DNA from: Ralstonia sp. A12
GTDB taxonomy: Bacteria; Pseudomonadota; Gammaproteobacteria; Burkholderiales; Burkholderiaceae
Assembly: GCF_000801955.1 (NCBI RefSeq)
Contig: NZ_JSZO01000038.1
Span: 34,786-98,785 of the forward strand
DNA: 64,000 nucleotides
Direction: 5' to 3'
Shown: positions 34,659-44,395 of the stretch, in pieces
Layout of the letters: every line of letters starts with the position of its first letter
Position numbering within the stretch: the first letter of the stretch is position 1
Made by a program: the position numbers and the translations under genes
The notes under the pieces: generated by a model
The model's database searches: none
The model's input: the letters and a program-made list of their open reading frames with translations, nothing else
Told to the model about the DNA's origin: nothing

Positions 34659-37226
34659 TTACTCAGCAACGCGCTTAGCAATATGCTCCAGCGCCTCCTC
34701 CACCTGATCAATCAAGATCAGGCAGAGGTCGCCAGGCTGCAGGCGGCCCAGCGCCGTGTCGATGGCCAGGAACTCACCGCGGATCTCGTCGATGCGGCTG
34801 GTGCGTTGCGCACCTTGCAGCCCCTCGCGCAGCAGCGCCAGGACCTCGCCATCTTCCCGGCCACGCTGGCACTGATCTTCGTACAGCAGCACATCATCAA
34901 ACACGCCGCCAAGAATCTGCGTCTGCTTGCGGATGTCTTCGTCACGGCGGTCGCCCGCGCCGCTGATCACCACCGAGCGGCACTTGGCCGGCATCGTTGC
35001 CACGGCATTGCACAGGGCCTGGATGGCATCCGGGTTGTGACCGTAATCGGCGATGAGCGTCGCGCCCTTGTAGTCGAACAGGTTGAAGCGGCCCGGCGCC
35101 GTGGCGGCGTCATTCACAAACGTGGCCAGCCCGCGGCGGATAACCGCCCAGTCAATGCCAAGCGCCCATGCAGCGGCAATCGACGACATCGCGTTCTCGA
35201 CCTGGAAGCCGATCGTGCCGTTGCGGGTGAGCGGAATGTCGGCCAGCGCGATGCGCGTTTCATTGGCGCCTTCGGTCGCCACGATCTCAGCACCTTCGAC
35301 AAACACGACACGCTTGCCCTGGGCGCGATGCAGCGCCATGGTCGGCAGGCCGACGTCCTGCGCAAAGAACGTGATCGAACCCGGGCAGGCATCGGCCATG
35401 CGCGCGACCATCGGGTCGGCGGCGTTCAGCACAGCCATGCCGTGCGGCGCCACGTTCTGCACGATCACGCTCTTGAGTACGGCCAGGTCTTCCACCGTGC
35501 TGATGTAGTTCAGGCCGAGGTGATCGCCTTCGCCCACGTTGGTCACCACGGCCACGTCACAGCGGTCGAAAGCGAGGCCTTCGCGCAGCAGGCCGCCGCG
35601 CGCGGTCTCGAACACGGCAGCGTCCACGTCCGGGTGCAGCAGCACATTGCGCGCGCTGCGCGGGCCGCTGCAATCGCCGGTGTCGATACGCTGGCCCTGG
35701 ATGTACACGCCGTCGGTGCCGGTCATGCCCATGCGCAGGCCGCTGGAGGCCAGCAGATGCGTGATCAGGCGCACCGTCGTGGTCTTGCCGTTGGTGCCGG
35801 AGACCGCCACCACGGGAATACGGCCGTCATCGCCGTCGGCAAACATCGTCGAGACGATGGCCTCGCCCACCGCGCGGCCTTTGCCGTACGACGGCTGCAG
35901 GTGCATGCGCAGGCCGGGCGCGGCGTTGACTTCTACGATGCCGCCGGCCTGGTCTTCGAACGGCTTGAGCATCGTTTCGCAAACGGCATCCACACCGCAG
36001 ATGTCGAGCCCGACCATCTGCGCGGCCGCCACGGCACGCGCCGCAATGGCCGGGTGGACGTCGTCGGTCACGTCGGTGGCGCTGCCACCCGTGGAGAGGT
36101 TCGCGTTGTTGCGCAACACCACGCGCGTGCCCTTGGGCGGCACAGCGTCTGCGCTCAGGCCCTGCTTGGCGAGCGTGGCCAGCGCGATGTCGTCAAAGCG
36201 GATCTTCGTGAGCGACGTGGCATGTCCTTCACCACGGCGCGGGTCGCGGTTCACCTCGTCGACCAGCTCACGCACGGTGTGCTTGCCGTCGCCGATGACC
36301 TGCGGCGGATCACGGCGCGCGGCCGCCACCAGATGCTTGCCCACCACGAGCAGGCGGAAGTCATGACCGGGGATATAGCGCTCGACGATCACGTCCGACG
36401 AGATGTCGGCCGCCACTTCGTAGGCCGTCTTCACCTCTTCCTGCGTGCGGATGCGCACCGCCACGCCCTTGCCCTGGTTGCCGTCACGCGGCTTGACCAC
36501 GACCGGACCGTTGATCTCCTGCGCAGCTTCCCAGGCCTCTTCGGCGCTGCGCACCGAACGGCCCAGCGGCACCGGCACACCGGCTGCGTGCAGTAGGGTC
36601 TTGGTCAGGTCCTTGTCCTGCGCAATGGATTCGGCCACTGCGCTGGTCATGTCGGTTTCGGCGGCCTGGATGCGGCGCTGCTTGCTGCCCCAGCCAAACT
36701 GCACCATCGAGCCCTGCGTCAGGCGGCGATACGGAATGCCGCGCGCCACCGCAGCGTAGACGATGGAACCAGTGCTCGGGCCCAGGCGCACGTCTTCGTC
36801 CAGATCGCGCAGGCGGTGCAGCGCGTCGTCCAGATCGAACGGCTGGTCGTCACGCGCGGCCAGGCAGAGTTGGCCGGCCAGCTCGAATGCCAGCCGCCCC
36901 ACTTCCTCTTCGGTGTATTCGACCACCACCTGGTACGTGCCGGGCTCGAGCGTCGGCTCGGTATGGCTGAACGTGACCGGGCAGCCAGCGGCGGCTTGCA
37001 GGCCCAGCGCGGCGGCCTCCAGCGCGTGCGCGATCGACGGCGCATTGGCCTCGTCATCCGGGCGCATCGGGCCGATGGCCGGGAAGCGCGCACGCAGGCG
37101 GTCTTCAAAGCCCGGCAGTTCGGCCAGCAGTTGGGATTGATCCGAGCAGGCCACGATGGCCTCGATGGCCGTGTGACGACACCAGAGATTCGGGCCGCGC
37201 AAGGCCCGGATACGAGAGACTTCCAT
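34659..37226 (-). CDS. cphA: Cyanophycin synthetase, second paralogue
   Basis: This 855-residue enzyme polymerises Asp and Arg into cyanophycin using ATP. It has an N-terminal specific domain (1-160) beginning RIRALRGPNLW, a central ATP-grasp domain (about 210-470; VVVKPRDGNQGKGVAVRI, GGIVEVNAAPGLRMH), and a Mur-ligase-like domain with P-loop SGTNGKTTTVRL near 474 and the DYGHNPDAIQALC segment near 745. All domains look complete and of normal length. ATG 37226 is preferred over an upstream frame overlapping the other paralogue. It lies 41 bp after the first paralogue on the same strand, so both probably share an mRNA and may form a heteromer or have divided roles, as in Cupriavidus (CphA and CphA'). 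Confidence 0.9.
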   Translation of the reverse strand: MEVSRIRALRGPNLWCRHTAIEAIVACSDQSQLLAELPGFEDRLRARFPAIGPMRPDDEANAPSIAHALEAAALGLQAAAGCPVTFSHTEPTLEPGTYQVVVEYTEEEVGRLAFELAGQLCLAARDDQPFDLDDALHRLRDLDEDVRLGPSTGSIVYAAVARGIPYRRLTQGSMVQFGWGSKQRRIQAAETDMTSAVAESIAQDKDLTKTLLHAAGVPVPLGRSVRSAEEAWEAAQEINGPVVVKPRDGNQGKGVAVRIRTQEEVKTAYEVAADISSDVIVERYIPGHDFRLLVVGKHLVAAARRDPPQVIGDGKHTVRELVDEVNRDPRRGEGHATSLTKIRFDDIALATLAKQGLSADAVPPKGTRVVLRNNANLSTGGSATDVTDDVHPAIAARAVAAAQMVGLDICGVDAVCETMLKPFEDQAGGIVEVNAAPGLRMHLQPSYGKGRAVGEAIVSTMFADGDDGRIPVVAVSGTNGKTTTVRLITHLLASSGLRMGMTGTDGVYIQGQRIDTGDCSGPRSARNVLLHPDVDAAVFETARGGLLREGLAFDRCDVAVVTNVGEGDHLGLNYISTVEDLAVLKSVIVQNVAPHGMAVLNAADPMVARMADACPGSITFFAQDVGLPTMALHRAQGKRVVFVEGAEIVATEGANETRIALADIPLTRNGTIGFQVENAMSSIAAAWALGIDWAVIRRGLATFVNDAATAPGRFNLFDYKGATLIADYGHNPDAIQALCNAVATMPAKCRSVVISGAGDRRDEDIRKQTQILGGVFDDVLLYEDQCQRGREDGEVLALLREGLQGAQRTSRIDEIRGEFLAIDTALGRLQPGDLCLILIDQVEEALEHIAKRVAE

Positions 37227-37267
37227 GCAATCAGCTTTCCGTTGTGCTTTGGGCTTTCGTTTTGACC

Positions 37268-39940
37268 TTAGGCCCGGTGTTCCAAGCGACCCATCCACTG
37301 ATGGACCTGCTCGACAGTGCCCTCGATCGCGCATTCGTCGCTTTGCAGAACAAGCAGGTCACCGGCCTTGAGCTGCGAGAGTGCCGCTTCCACGGCATCC
37401 CAACGCTTGCCCCCGTCGACGACGATCTCGGCCACGCGGCCGCCTTCCTGCAGCCCTTGCTTGAGCAGTGCACGCGCCTGTGATTCGAACTGGGCATCCA
37501 CACGCTTGACGCTGGCGTCTTCGCACAGCAGCACGCGGTCGAACGTCCGGCCGATGACGGTGCCTTGCGCTACCAGGTCTTCATCACGGCGTTGCAGGCC
37601 GGCGCCGAAGACGAGCGTCCGGCGTTCGGCCGGGAAGTTGTCCAGCGCAGCAGCCAACGCCCCGAGTGCCAACGCATTGTGCGCATCGTCCACCACGATC
37701 GTGGCGCCGTTGTGCTGGAACAGCGTGAAGCGGCCCGGCACGTCCACCTGGCCCACGTCAAACGTGACAATGCCGGCGCGAATCAGATCATTCGAGATGC
37801 CCAGCGCCCATCCGGTGGCCACGGCCGCCAGCACGTTCTCGACCTGGAACGGCACCCGGCCTGCGTAGGCCAGCGGAATGGCCGACACCTCGGCCAATGC
37901 CACCTCGGTCTGGCCGGTGGCGAGCACCACCTTGCCGTCGCGCACGAACACGGCCCGCTTACCTGCGGCGCGATGCGCGGCGATGGCAGGCAAGTCACCC
38001 GAGAGGGCGAAGAAAATCACGTCGCCATCGCACAGCTCGGCCATTTCGACCAGACGCGCGTCGGCGGCATTGAGCACGCCCACGCCGGTTTTCAGCACAA
38101 CGTCGATCTGCGTACGCAGGACGCTGTACATGCGGTCGTCGTCTTCAACGTAGAAGTCACCCAGGTGATCGGGCTGGCCGAAGTTGGTGACCACGCCGAC
38201 CTGGCAACGGTCGTACGGCAGACCCTGCGACAGGATCATGCCGCTGTCGCTTTCGAACACGGCGGCTTCCACCGCGCGGTTCATCAGGATGCGGTGGCAC
38301 GCGTCCCAGGCAGCACGATCGCCGTGGGTACCGCGGTTGTTGCTCATCTCCACCTGGCGGCGGTCCAGGTACAGGCCGTCGCTGCAACCCAGACCCGTGT
38401 GCTTGCCGGAAAGCTGCAGCAACTGCGCCACCAGCTTGGCCACGACGGTCTTGCCGTTGGTCCCCGTGATGCCGACGATGGGGATGCGGCCGTCGTCCTG
38501 CACGCCATCCTTGTCGGAGAACAGGTGGTCGACAATCGCGCGGCCCACCGGGCGCGGTTCACCCTCGGCAGGGCGGATATGCATCAGCAGACCCGGCCCG
38601 GCGTTGACTTCGACGACGGCGCCGCGCTGTTCATCCAGCGGGCGCGAAATATCTTCAGCCACCAGATCCACGCCGGCAATGTCCAGCCCGACTACCCGCG
38701 CGGCCAGCGACACATGGGCTGCCACGCTCGGGTGCACACGGTCAGTCACGTCAAAGGCGACGTTGCCGTTGCGCTGGATCAGCACGGTGCGGCCGGCGGG
38801 CGGCACGGCGGTGCCGTCGGCATAGCCTTGGCGCTTGAGCTCCAGGCGCGCGGCAGAATCCAGGCGCACGGGGTTCAGCGGGTGCTCTTCGGTGGGGCCA
38901 CGGCGCGGGTCGGCGTTGATCTGCGATTCGATCAGCGCGTCGATGGTGGAGGTGCCATCGCCCACGACCGATGCGGTCTCACCCATGGCCGCTGCCGCCA
39001 CGCGGCCGCCCACCACCAGCAGGCGGTGTTCGTTGCCGGAGACGAAGCGCTCGACGATCACGCCGTTGCCTTCTTCGATGGCCACGGCGTAGGCGGTTTC
39101 CACCTCTTCGCGCGTCATCAGATTCGTGAAGACACCGCGGCCGTGGTTGCCGTCGTACGGCTTGACCACGACGGGCACGCCGATGTCTTCGGCGGCGTCC
39201 CAGGCGTCTTCGGCGCTGTCGACCATGCGGCCTTCCGGCACGGGCACGCCGCACGACTGCAGTAAGCTTTTCGTCAGGTCCTTGTCGCGCGAGATCGATT
39301 CGGCAATGGCGCTGGTGCGGTCCGTCTCGGCCGTCCAGATGCGGCGCTGGCGTGCGCCGTAGCCCAGTTGCACGAGGTTGCCGTCGGACAGGCGAATGGA
39401 CGGGATCCCACGGTCATCAGCGGCATCCACGATGCAAGCCGTGCTGGGGCCAAGGCAGTGGTCGTCCACCAGATCACGCAACGTTTCGACGGCCGCGTCC
39501 ACGTCGAATGGGCGGTCTTCAATGGCGGCCATGACCAAGTCACGCGCAGCAAGCAGTGCCGCACGGGTCACGTCTTCGTGCCAGGCACGCACGATCACCT
39601 TGTAGACGCCACGGATCGGGGTCTCGCGGGCCTTGCCGAAACCGCCCGGCATGCCGGCCAGGTTCTGCAGCTCAAGCGTGACGTGTTCCAGGATGTGGCC
39701 AGGCCAGGTGCCTTCCTTCAGGCGCATCAGGAAGCCGCCGCGCACGCCGGGGCTGCAGCGGTGCTCGATCAGCGTTGGCAGCCACGTCGACAGGCGCTCA
39801 TAGAACCCCGGAATCGTGTTGGAAGGAAAATCTTCCAATTCACCAATGTCGACCCATGCCTCCAGCACTGGCCGATATGTCCACATATTCGGGCCGCGCA
39901 GCGACATGACATCGAGAATCTCAATGTCCTTCTTCTTCAT
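37268..39940 (-). CDS. cphA: Cyanophycin synthetase, first paralogue
   Basis: This 890-residue paralogue has the same plan: N-terminal domain opening IEILDVMSLRGPNMWTYRPV, ATP-grasp domain (VVVKPYDGNHGRGVFTN near 248, GAVVEVNAGPGLLMHI near 445) and Mur-ligase domain with P-loop GITGTNGKTVVAKL near 488 and VVDDAHNALALGALAAAL near 760. The P-loop lysine and the segments around it are intact. The C-terminal domain ends with a short helix (VEQVHQWMGRLEHRA). The second paralogue has a DYGHNPDAIQALC signature where this one has DDAHNALALGALA, suggesting distinct acceptor chemistry in the Mur-like half. It heads the operon; its 5' region carries tandem 10-bp repeats. Confidence 0.9.
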   Translation of the reverse strand: MKKKDIEILDVMSLRGPNMWTYRPVLEAWVDIGELEDFPSNTIPGFYERLSTWLPTLIEHRCSPGVRGGFLMRLKEGTWPGHILEHVTLELQNLAGMPGGFGKARETPIRGVYKVIVRAWHEDVTRAALLAARDLVMAAIEDRPFDVDAAVETLRDLVDDHCLGPSTACIVDAADDRGIPSIRLSDGNLVQLGYGARQRRIWTAETDRTSAIAESISRDKDLTKSLLQSCGVPVPEGRMVDSAEDAWDAAEDIGVPVVVKPYDGNHGRGVFTNLMTREEVETAYAVAIEEGNGVIVERFVSGNEHRLLVVGGRVAAAAMGETASVVGDGTSTIDALIESQINADPRRGPTEEHPLNPVRLDSAARLELKRQGYADGTAVPPAGRTVLIQRNGNVAFDVTDRVHPSVAAHVSLAARVVGLDIAGVDLVAEDISRPLDEQRGAVVEVNAGPGLLMHIRPAEGEPRPVGRAIVDHLFSDKDGVQDDGRIPIVGITGTNGKTVVAKLVAQLLQLSGKHTGLGCSDGLYLDRRQVEMSNNRGTHGDRAAWDACHRILMNRAVEAAVFESDSGMILSQGLPYDRCQVGVVTNFGQPDHLGDFYVEDDDRMYSVLRTQIDVVLKTGVGVLNAADARLVEMAELCDGDVIFFALSGDLPAIAAHRAAGKRAVFVRDGKVVLATGQTEVALAEVSAIPLAYAGRVPFQVENVLAAVATGWALGISNDLIRAGIVTFDVGQVDVPGRFTLFQHNGATIVVDDAHNALALGALAAALDNFPAERRTLVFGAGLQRRDEDLVAQGTVIGRTFDRVLLCEDASVKRVDAQFESQARALLKQGLQEGGRVAEIVVDGGKRWDAVEAALSQLKAGDLLVLQSDECAIEGTVEQVHQWMGRLEHRA

Positions 39941-39972
39941 CGAATTAGCTTGGAAAGCAGGGGCGGAATGCC

Positions 39973-39994
39973 CGTGAAATCGGCCGTGAAATCG
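39973..39994. promoter_or_regulatory. Two tandem direct repeats in the cphA upstream region
   Basis: CGTGAAATCG occurs at 39973-39982 and again at 39985-39994, a 12-bp period, 33-54 bp upstream of the cphA start. The 300-bp gap 39941-40240 holds no gene; it should contain the divergent promoters of the cphA operon and the ABC exporter gene. Confidence 0.4.
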
Positions 39995-40240
39995 AACCGT
40001 TACCTTTCAATAACGTTACAACGGCTTCGGCGTTGACCTCTTGAGCCAGAAGTGCGTTGTGCAGCGCACCAAATGCCCGGCTCGCTCGGCTATGTATACT
40101 TGCGAGCAAAATTTGCGGGCCGCCGGGTGCTCAACGCACACGATGGCCGCACCATTGCTCCGATTTATGTTCGTCCTTTACCCGTTTTGGGCCGTTTTTT
40201 GGGCCATTTGGACGCGCTTTTTGAATTCTTTGCGCCGCTC

Positions 40241-42547
40241 ATGACCCAGTCCTCCCCAACATCCGCCCCCAACGTTGCCCGCGCTCAGGACCCCTGGAGT
40301 GTCGAGCTCGGCTCAAGCCTCGCTCCAGAGGAAACCGTCCTGGCTGGGCTTCAGCTCGATTTGGACGCAAGGCTGCATTTTACCCACGGGTGGCTGGTTG
40401 TTACGAATCGCCGCCTGATCGGGCGGGCACCGGGCGGAAAGGACTTGCAAAGCTGGGACATCGCGCCCGGCATGAAGCTTTCGCATACCGACCACGCCGG
40501 CGTGGGTACGCTGGAGCTGGCCGACGGCCAGCAGCGCCTGGCAGGCTGGCGGTACACGCTGGGCCACAACGCCGACGCCTTGCGCCTGGCCGACGTGTTC
40601 GACGCGCGCCGCAACGCATTGATCGCAGGCGCGGAGCCCACCCCGGCTGATGCAGACGTCTGCCCGACCTGCAAGGCGCCGCTGCCGCCCGGTGAAGACA
40701 CCTGCCCCCAGTGCAGCCGCGAGCTGGAACAACCGCCCTCCACCTGGGCGCTGCTGCGCCTGTGGCGCTTCGCCCGGCCGTATCGGTGGCAGTTGCTGGC
40801 AGGCTTCGCCCTGCTGCTGCTCGGCACCGGCGCCACCTTGATCCCGCCGTACCTGACGATGCCGTTGATGGACAAGGTGCTGATCCCGTACCAGAACGGC
40901 ACCCCGATCGACTACGGCCTCGTCACGCTCTACCTGTCCGGCCTCTTTGGCGCCGCCCTGGTGGCATGGTCATTGGGCTGGGCGCGCACCTATCTGCTGG
41001 CGCGCGTGTCCGAGCGCATCAGCGCCGATCTGCGCACCACCACCTACGAGCACCTGCTCAAGTTGTCGCTGGAGTACTTCGGCGGCAAGCGCACCGGCGA
41101 CCTGATGGCACGTATCGGCTCGGAGAGCGACCGGATCAGCGTGTTCCTGTCGCTGCACCTGCTCGATTTCGCCACCGACGTGCTGATGATCGCGATGACG
41201 GCCGTGATCCTGGTCTCGATCGACCCATGGCTGGCGCTCGTGACACTGATGCCGCTGCCGTTCATTGCGTGGATGATCCACCTGGTGCGCGACCGCCTGC
41301 GCCACGGCTTCGAGAAGATCGACCGGATCTGGTCGGAAATCACCAACGTGCTGGCCGATACGATTCCGGGCATCCGCGTGGTCAAGGCATTCGCCCAGGA
41401 AAAGCGCGAAGTGACGCGCTTTTCCGAAGCCAACAAGCACAACCTGGCCATCAACGACCGGGTGAACGCAGTGTGGTCGCTGTTCACGCCCACCGTAACG
41501 TTCCTGACCGAGGTAGGCCTGCTGGTGGTCTGGATCTTTGGGATCTGGCAGATCAGCCACAACGCTATCAGCGTGGGCGTGCTGGTGGCGTTCCTGACGT
41601 ATATCAGCCGCTTCTACACGCGCCTGGATTCGATGAGCCGCATCGTTTCCGTCACGCAGAAGGCGGCGGCCGGCGCCAAGCGGATCTTCGACATCCTCGA
41701 CCACGTGTCCAGCGTGCCGGAGCCGCAAAAGCCAGTGCATATCGACAACGTTGAGGGTGCGATCGAACTGCGCGACCTGGGCTTCCGTTACGGCAACCGT
41801 GCAGTGATCCGCGGCCTGAACCTGTCGATCCAGCCGGGCGAGATGATCGGCCTGGTGGGGCATAGCGGCTCGGGCAAGAGCACGCTCGTGAACCTGATCT
41901 GCCGCTTCTACGATGTGTCGGAAGGTGCGATCCGCGTGGATGGCGTCGACATCCGCTCGCTGCCCATCTCGGAGTTCCGCCGCAACATCGGCCTGGTGCT
42001 GCAGGAGCCGTTCCTGTTCTTCGGCACGATTGCCGACAACATCGCCTACGGCAAGCCCGACGCCACGCGCGAGGAAATCGTTGCCGCCGCGCGTGCCGCC
42101 CACGCGCACGAGTTCATCCTGCGCCTGCCGCACGGCTATGACTCGCTGGTGGGCGAACGCGGCCAGGCGCTGTCGGGCGGTGAGCGCCAGCGCATTTCGA
42201 TTGCGCGCGCGCTGCTCATCAACCCGCGCATCCTGATCATGGACGAGGCCACATCGTCGGTGGATACGACCACCGAAAAGGAAATCCAGAAGGCGCTCGA
42301 CAACCTCGTGCAAGGCCGGACAACCATCGCCATCGCGCACCGCCTGTCGACGCTGCGCAAGGCGGATCGCCTGGTCGTCATGGACCGCGGCCAGATCGTC
42401 GAAGTGGGCAACCACGACGAGCTGCTCGCGCACGAAGGGGCGTACTACAGGCTCTATCAGGCGCAGGCCCGCAATGTCGATGCCGACACCGACATGACGA
42501 GCGACGGCGAGCGTGTAGACGCTGCCGAACCCGCGTACGCGCAATAA
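40241..42547 (+). CDS. Cyanophycin-associated ABC exporter with PH-like/zinc-ribbon N-terminus
   Basis: This 768-residue fused ABC transporter has a cytoplasmic N-terminal domain with a PH-like strand pattern (HFTHGWLVVTNRRLIGRA near 45-62). A zinc ribbon (CPTC near 142, CPQC near 157), six transmembrane helices (about 185-490) and one ATPase domain follow. Walker A GHSGSGKST lies near 541, LSGGERQR near 645 and ILIMDEATS near 664. It resembles the ABC exporters annotated as cyanophycin-metabolism associated. It is divergent from the two cphA genes and followed by a DUF1854 gene. The cargo is unknown. ATG 40241 is chosen because the upstream frame extension lacks family likeness. Confidence 0.88.
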   Translation: MTQSSPTSAPNVARAQDPWSVELGSSLAPEETVLAGLQLDLDARLHFTHGWLVVTNRRLIGRAPGGKDLQSWDIAPGMKLSHTDHAGVGTLELADGQQRLAGWRYTLGHNADALRLADVFDARRNALIAGAEPTPADADVCPTCKAPLPPGEDTCPQCSRELEQPPSTWALLRLWRFARPYRWQLLAGFALLLLGTGATLIPPYLTMPLMDKVLIPYQNGTPIDYGLVTLYLSGLFGAALVAWSLGWARTYLLARVSERISADLRTTTYEHLLKLSLEYFGGKRTGDLMARIGSESDRISVFLSLHLLDFATDVLMIAMTAVILVSIDPWLALVTLMPLPFIAWMIHLVRDRLRHGFEKIDRIWSEITNVLADTIPGIRVVKAFAQEKREVTRFSEANKHNLAINDRVNAVWSLFTPTVTFLTEVGLLVVWIFGIWQISHNAISVGVLVAFLTYISRFYTRLDSMSRIVSVTQKAAAGAKRIFDILDHVSSVPEPQKPVHIDNVEGAIELRDLGFRYGNRAVIRGLNLSIQPGEMIGLVGHSGSGKSTLVNLICRFYDVSEGAIRVDGVDIRSLPISEFRRNIGLVLQEPFLFFGTIADNIAYGKPDATREEIVAAARAAHAHEFILRLPHGYDSLVGERGQALSGGERQRISIARALLINPRILIMDEATSSVDTTTEKEIQKALDNLVQGRTTIAIAHRLSTLRKADRLVVMDRGQIVEVGNHDELLAHEGAYYRLYQAQARNVDADTDMTSDGERVDAAEPAYAQ

Positions 42548-42580
42548 GCGCAGCAATCACGTTTCTGGAATCGCACGGCA

Positions 42581-43063
42581 ATGCAGACGCCCGCTCAATC
42601 CCCCGACTTCACCCTGAGCCGCAACAGCCTCGGCAAGCTGGTCATGACCCTGGCCGATGGCACCTCGCACGAAGGCGTGGTGCCCGTGCGCGCGTTTCCG
42701 ATCTCCGCCGCGGGCGACGGCTTCAGCCTGATGAGCACCGATGGCCGCGAACTGGTTTGGATTACGCGGCTGGATGGGCTGCCCGAACCGACGCGCACGC
42801 TGATCGCCGATGAACTGGCCACGCGCGAGTTCATGCCCGAGATCCGCAAGATCCTCGGCGTATCGACCTACGCAACGCCCAGCACGTGGACCGTGCAGAC
42901 CGATCGCGGCCAGACCGACCTCGTGCTGCGCGGCGAGGAAGACATCCGCCGCCTGACCGGCAGCACGCTGCTGATTTCGGACAGCCACGGCATCCACTAC
43001 CTGATTCGCGATCACTTCGCGCTGGACAAGCACAGCCGGAAGATTCTGGATCGGTTCCTCTGA
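42581..43063 (+). CDS. DUF1854 protein of the cyanophycin locus
   Basis: This 160-residue soluble protein matches the DUF1854 family known from cyanophycin loci, with SLGKLVMTLADGTSHEGVVPVRAFPISAAG near the start and LILRGEEDIRRL / LISDSHGIHYLIRDHFALD near the end (the family's conserved HYLIxD). Its function is unknown; the constant company of cphA and the ABC exporter suggests a role in polymer handling or its regulation. It begins 33 bp after the exporter stop in the same direction, consistent with an operon. It is convergent with the next gene, only 12 bp away. Confidence 0.85.
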   Translation: MQTPAQSPDFTLSRNSLGKLVMTLADGTSHEGVVPVRAFPISAAGDGFSLMSTDGRELVWITRLDGLPEPTRTLIADELATREFMPEIRKILGVSTYATPSTWTVQTDRGQTDLVLRGEEDIRRLTGSTLLISDSHGIHYLIRDHFALDKHSRKILDRFL

Positions 43064-43075
43064 TCCGCGCAGCCG

Positions 43076-44278
43076 CTATCTGGCGGCTGACGCGGGTGAT
43101 GGCACAGGCTGCACCGTCGCCATCACTTGGCCGAGCAACGTCTCGGCCTGCTTCCAGATTGCGCGCTGGTTATAGTCACCTGCGGTGGCAACGACCACCA
43201 TGTCCAGCCCAGGCACGATCCACAGGCGCTGCCCGCCCCGGCCAATGCCGCCGATCCAGTCCTGCTGCGCGCCACCCGCGTCAACCTTGCCAAGCCACCA
43301 CTGGTAACCGTATTGCAGGCCAGGTTCGATGCCGGTGTCGATGCGCGGACGCGTTGATTCCACAATCCACTCGGCAGGCACGATCTGACGGCCCTGCCAT
43401 TGACCGTGCTGCAGCACCAGTTGCCCGATGCGGGCTAGATCGCGCGGGCGTAACCGCAAGCCAGCGTGTGCCATCGGGCGGCCACGAAAATCGTCGACCC
43501 ATTCCCAATCGGTAATACCCAGCGGTTCAAAGAGTTGCTTACGCGCGTACTCGGGCAGCGACATGCCCACGCGCTCCACCAGCAATTGCGCCAGCACGGC
43601 GGTATTGCCGCCGTTGTAGTTGAACTGCGTGCCGGCCGGCGCGGCCATCGTCCGGTCAAACACGTAGTGCGCCTGCGCGCCACGCCAGACCAAGCCAAAC
43701 TCGTCGTTATCCAGGAGGCCCGTTGCATTCCACTCGCTCCAGGCCAGGCCGCTCGACATGGAGAGCATCTGCGCCAGCGTGATCGCCTCGCGCCCTTGCC
43801 CGTTGAGGTCTGCCAGATCCGGAAACAATGACAACGCGGGCGTATCGAGCTGCGGCAGCTTGCCTTGCGCCTGCGCGATGCCCCATAGCAGGCTCGTCAC
43901 CGATTTGCTGATCGACCGGACATCGTGCACGGTGGTCGGGCCGAAGGTTCGCGTGGTGCGGAACAGGTCCTTGATGCGCTCGTCCTTGCCGGGCCGATAG
44001 ACCTCGGCAACCAGACGGCCGTTGCGGACGACGAGCAGGCTGTGGAAGTTGACATCGCCCTCGGCAAGGTTGCGCAGGACGGTGCAAAGGCGGTTGGCAT
44101 CGAAGCCGGCAGCGGCCGGGCTCGCTTCAATCTGCCAGCCGTCGTTCAACGGGGCGGGCACATCGCACGGCGGCGCGGCGAGCGCGATGTGCGTGCATAC
44201 GATCAAGCCCAACGCGACGCCTGCGCGGGCAAGCCAGCCGGAACTGCGATGTCGTTGCGCTCGATGTTGTTGCGCCAT
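43076..44278 (-). CDS. Serine beta-lactamase-fold hydrolase (class C-like/esterase)
   Basis: This 400-residue exported protein has a signal peptide (cleavage near ALAA at residue 35) and the beta-lactamase/transpeptidase-like fold. The SxxK motif is SISK near 122 with the active serine, the YxN motif is YNG near 217, and a C-terminal IGGIGRGGQRLWIVPGLDMVVVATAGDYNQ takes the place of the KTG-type motif. The pattern matches the EstB/penicillin-binding-protein-like serine hydrolase family rather than a clinically relevant AmpC enzyme. It acts in the periplasm on an unknown ester or amide. It appears monocistronic, with the stop close to the convergent DUF1854 gene. Confidence 0.85.
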   Translation of the reverse strand: MAQQHRAQRHRSSGWLARAGVALGLIVCTHIALAAPPCDVPAPLNDGWQIEASPAAAGFDANRLCTVLRNLAEGDVNFHSLLVVRNGRLVAEVYRPGKDERIKDLFRTTRTFGPTTVHDVRSISKSVTSLLWGIAQAQGKLPQLDTPALSLFPDLADLNGQGREAITLAQMLSMSSGLAWSEWNATGLLDNDEFGLVWRGAQAHYVFDRTMAAPAGTQFNYNGGNTAVLAQLLVERVGMSLPEYARKQLFEPLGITDWEWVDDFRGRPMAHAGLRLRPRDLARIGQLVLQHGQWQGRQIVPAEWIVESTRPRIDTGIEPGLQYGYQWWLGKVDAGGAQQDWIGGIGRGGQRLWIVPGLDMVVVATAGDYNQRAIWKQAETLLGQVMATVQPVPSPASAAR

Positions 44279-44395
44279 GTCGCCCCCACGTTGGATCGGT
44301 CGCAGGCAGTATCGTCAACCGTGTGGCGTCAACCAACCGGCTTGCGACGAACAGTCGATTCAGCGGTGTGAACGTCAGCGCAAATCGTCCAGCAG

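Noticed and set aside
34542..36596. Plus-strand frame of 684 residues opposite cphA
   Set aside because: It is antisense to the Mur-ligase and ATP-grasp parts of cphA and is rich in His/Arg/Val with no recognisable motif.
40970..42556. Minus-strand frame of 528 residues opposite the ABC exporter
   Set aside because: The plus strand has all ABC motifs; this frame is a GC-driven shadow.
43076..44278. Acquired AmpC-type beta-lactamase
   Set aside because: The SxxK and YxN motifs are shared with esterases and PBP-like proteins, and the KTG region is replaced; no mobile element is nearby.
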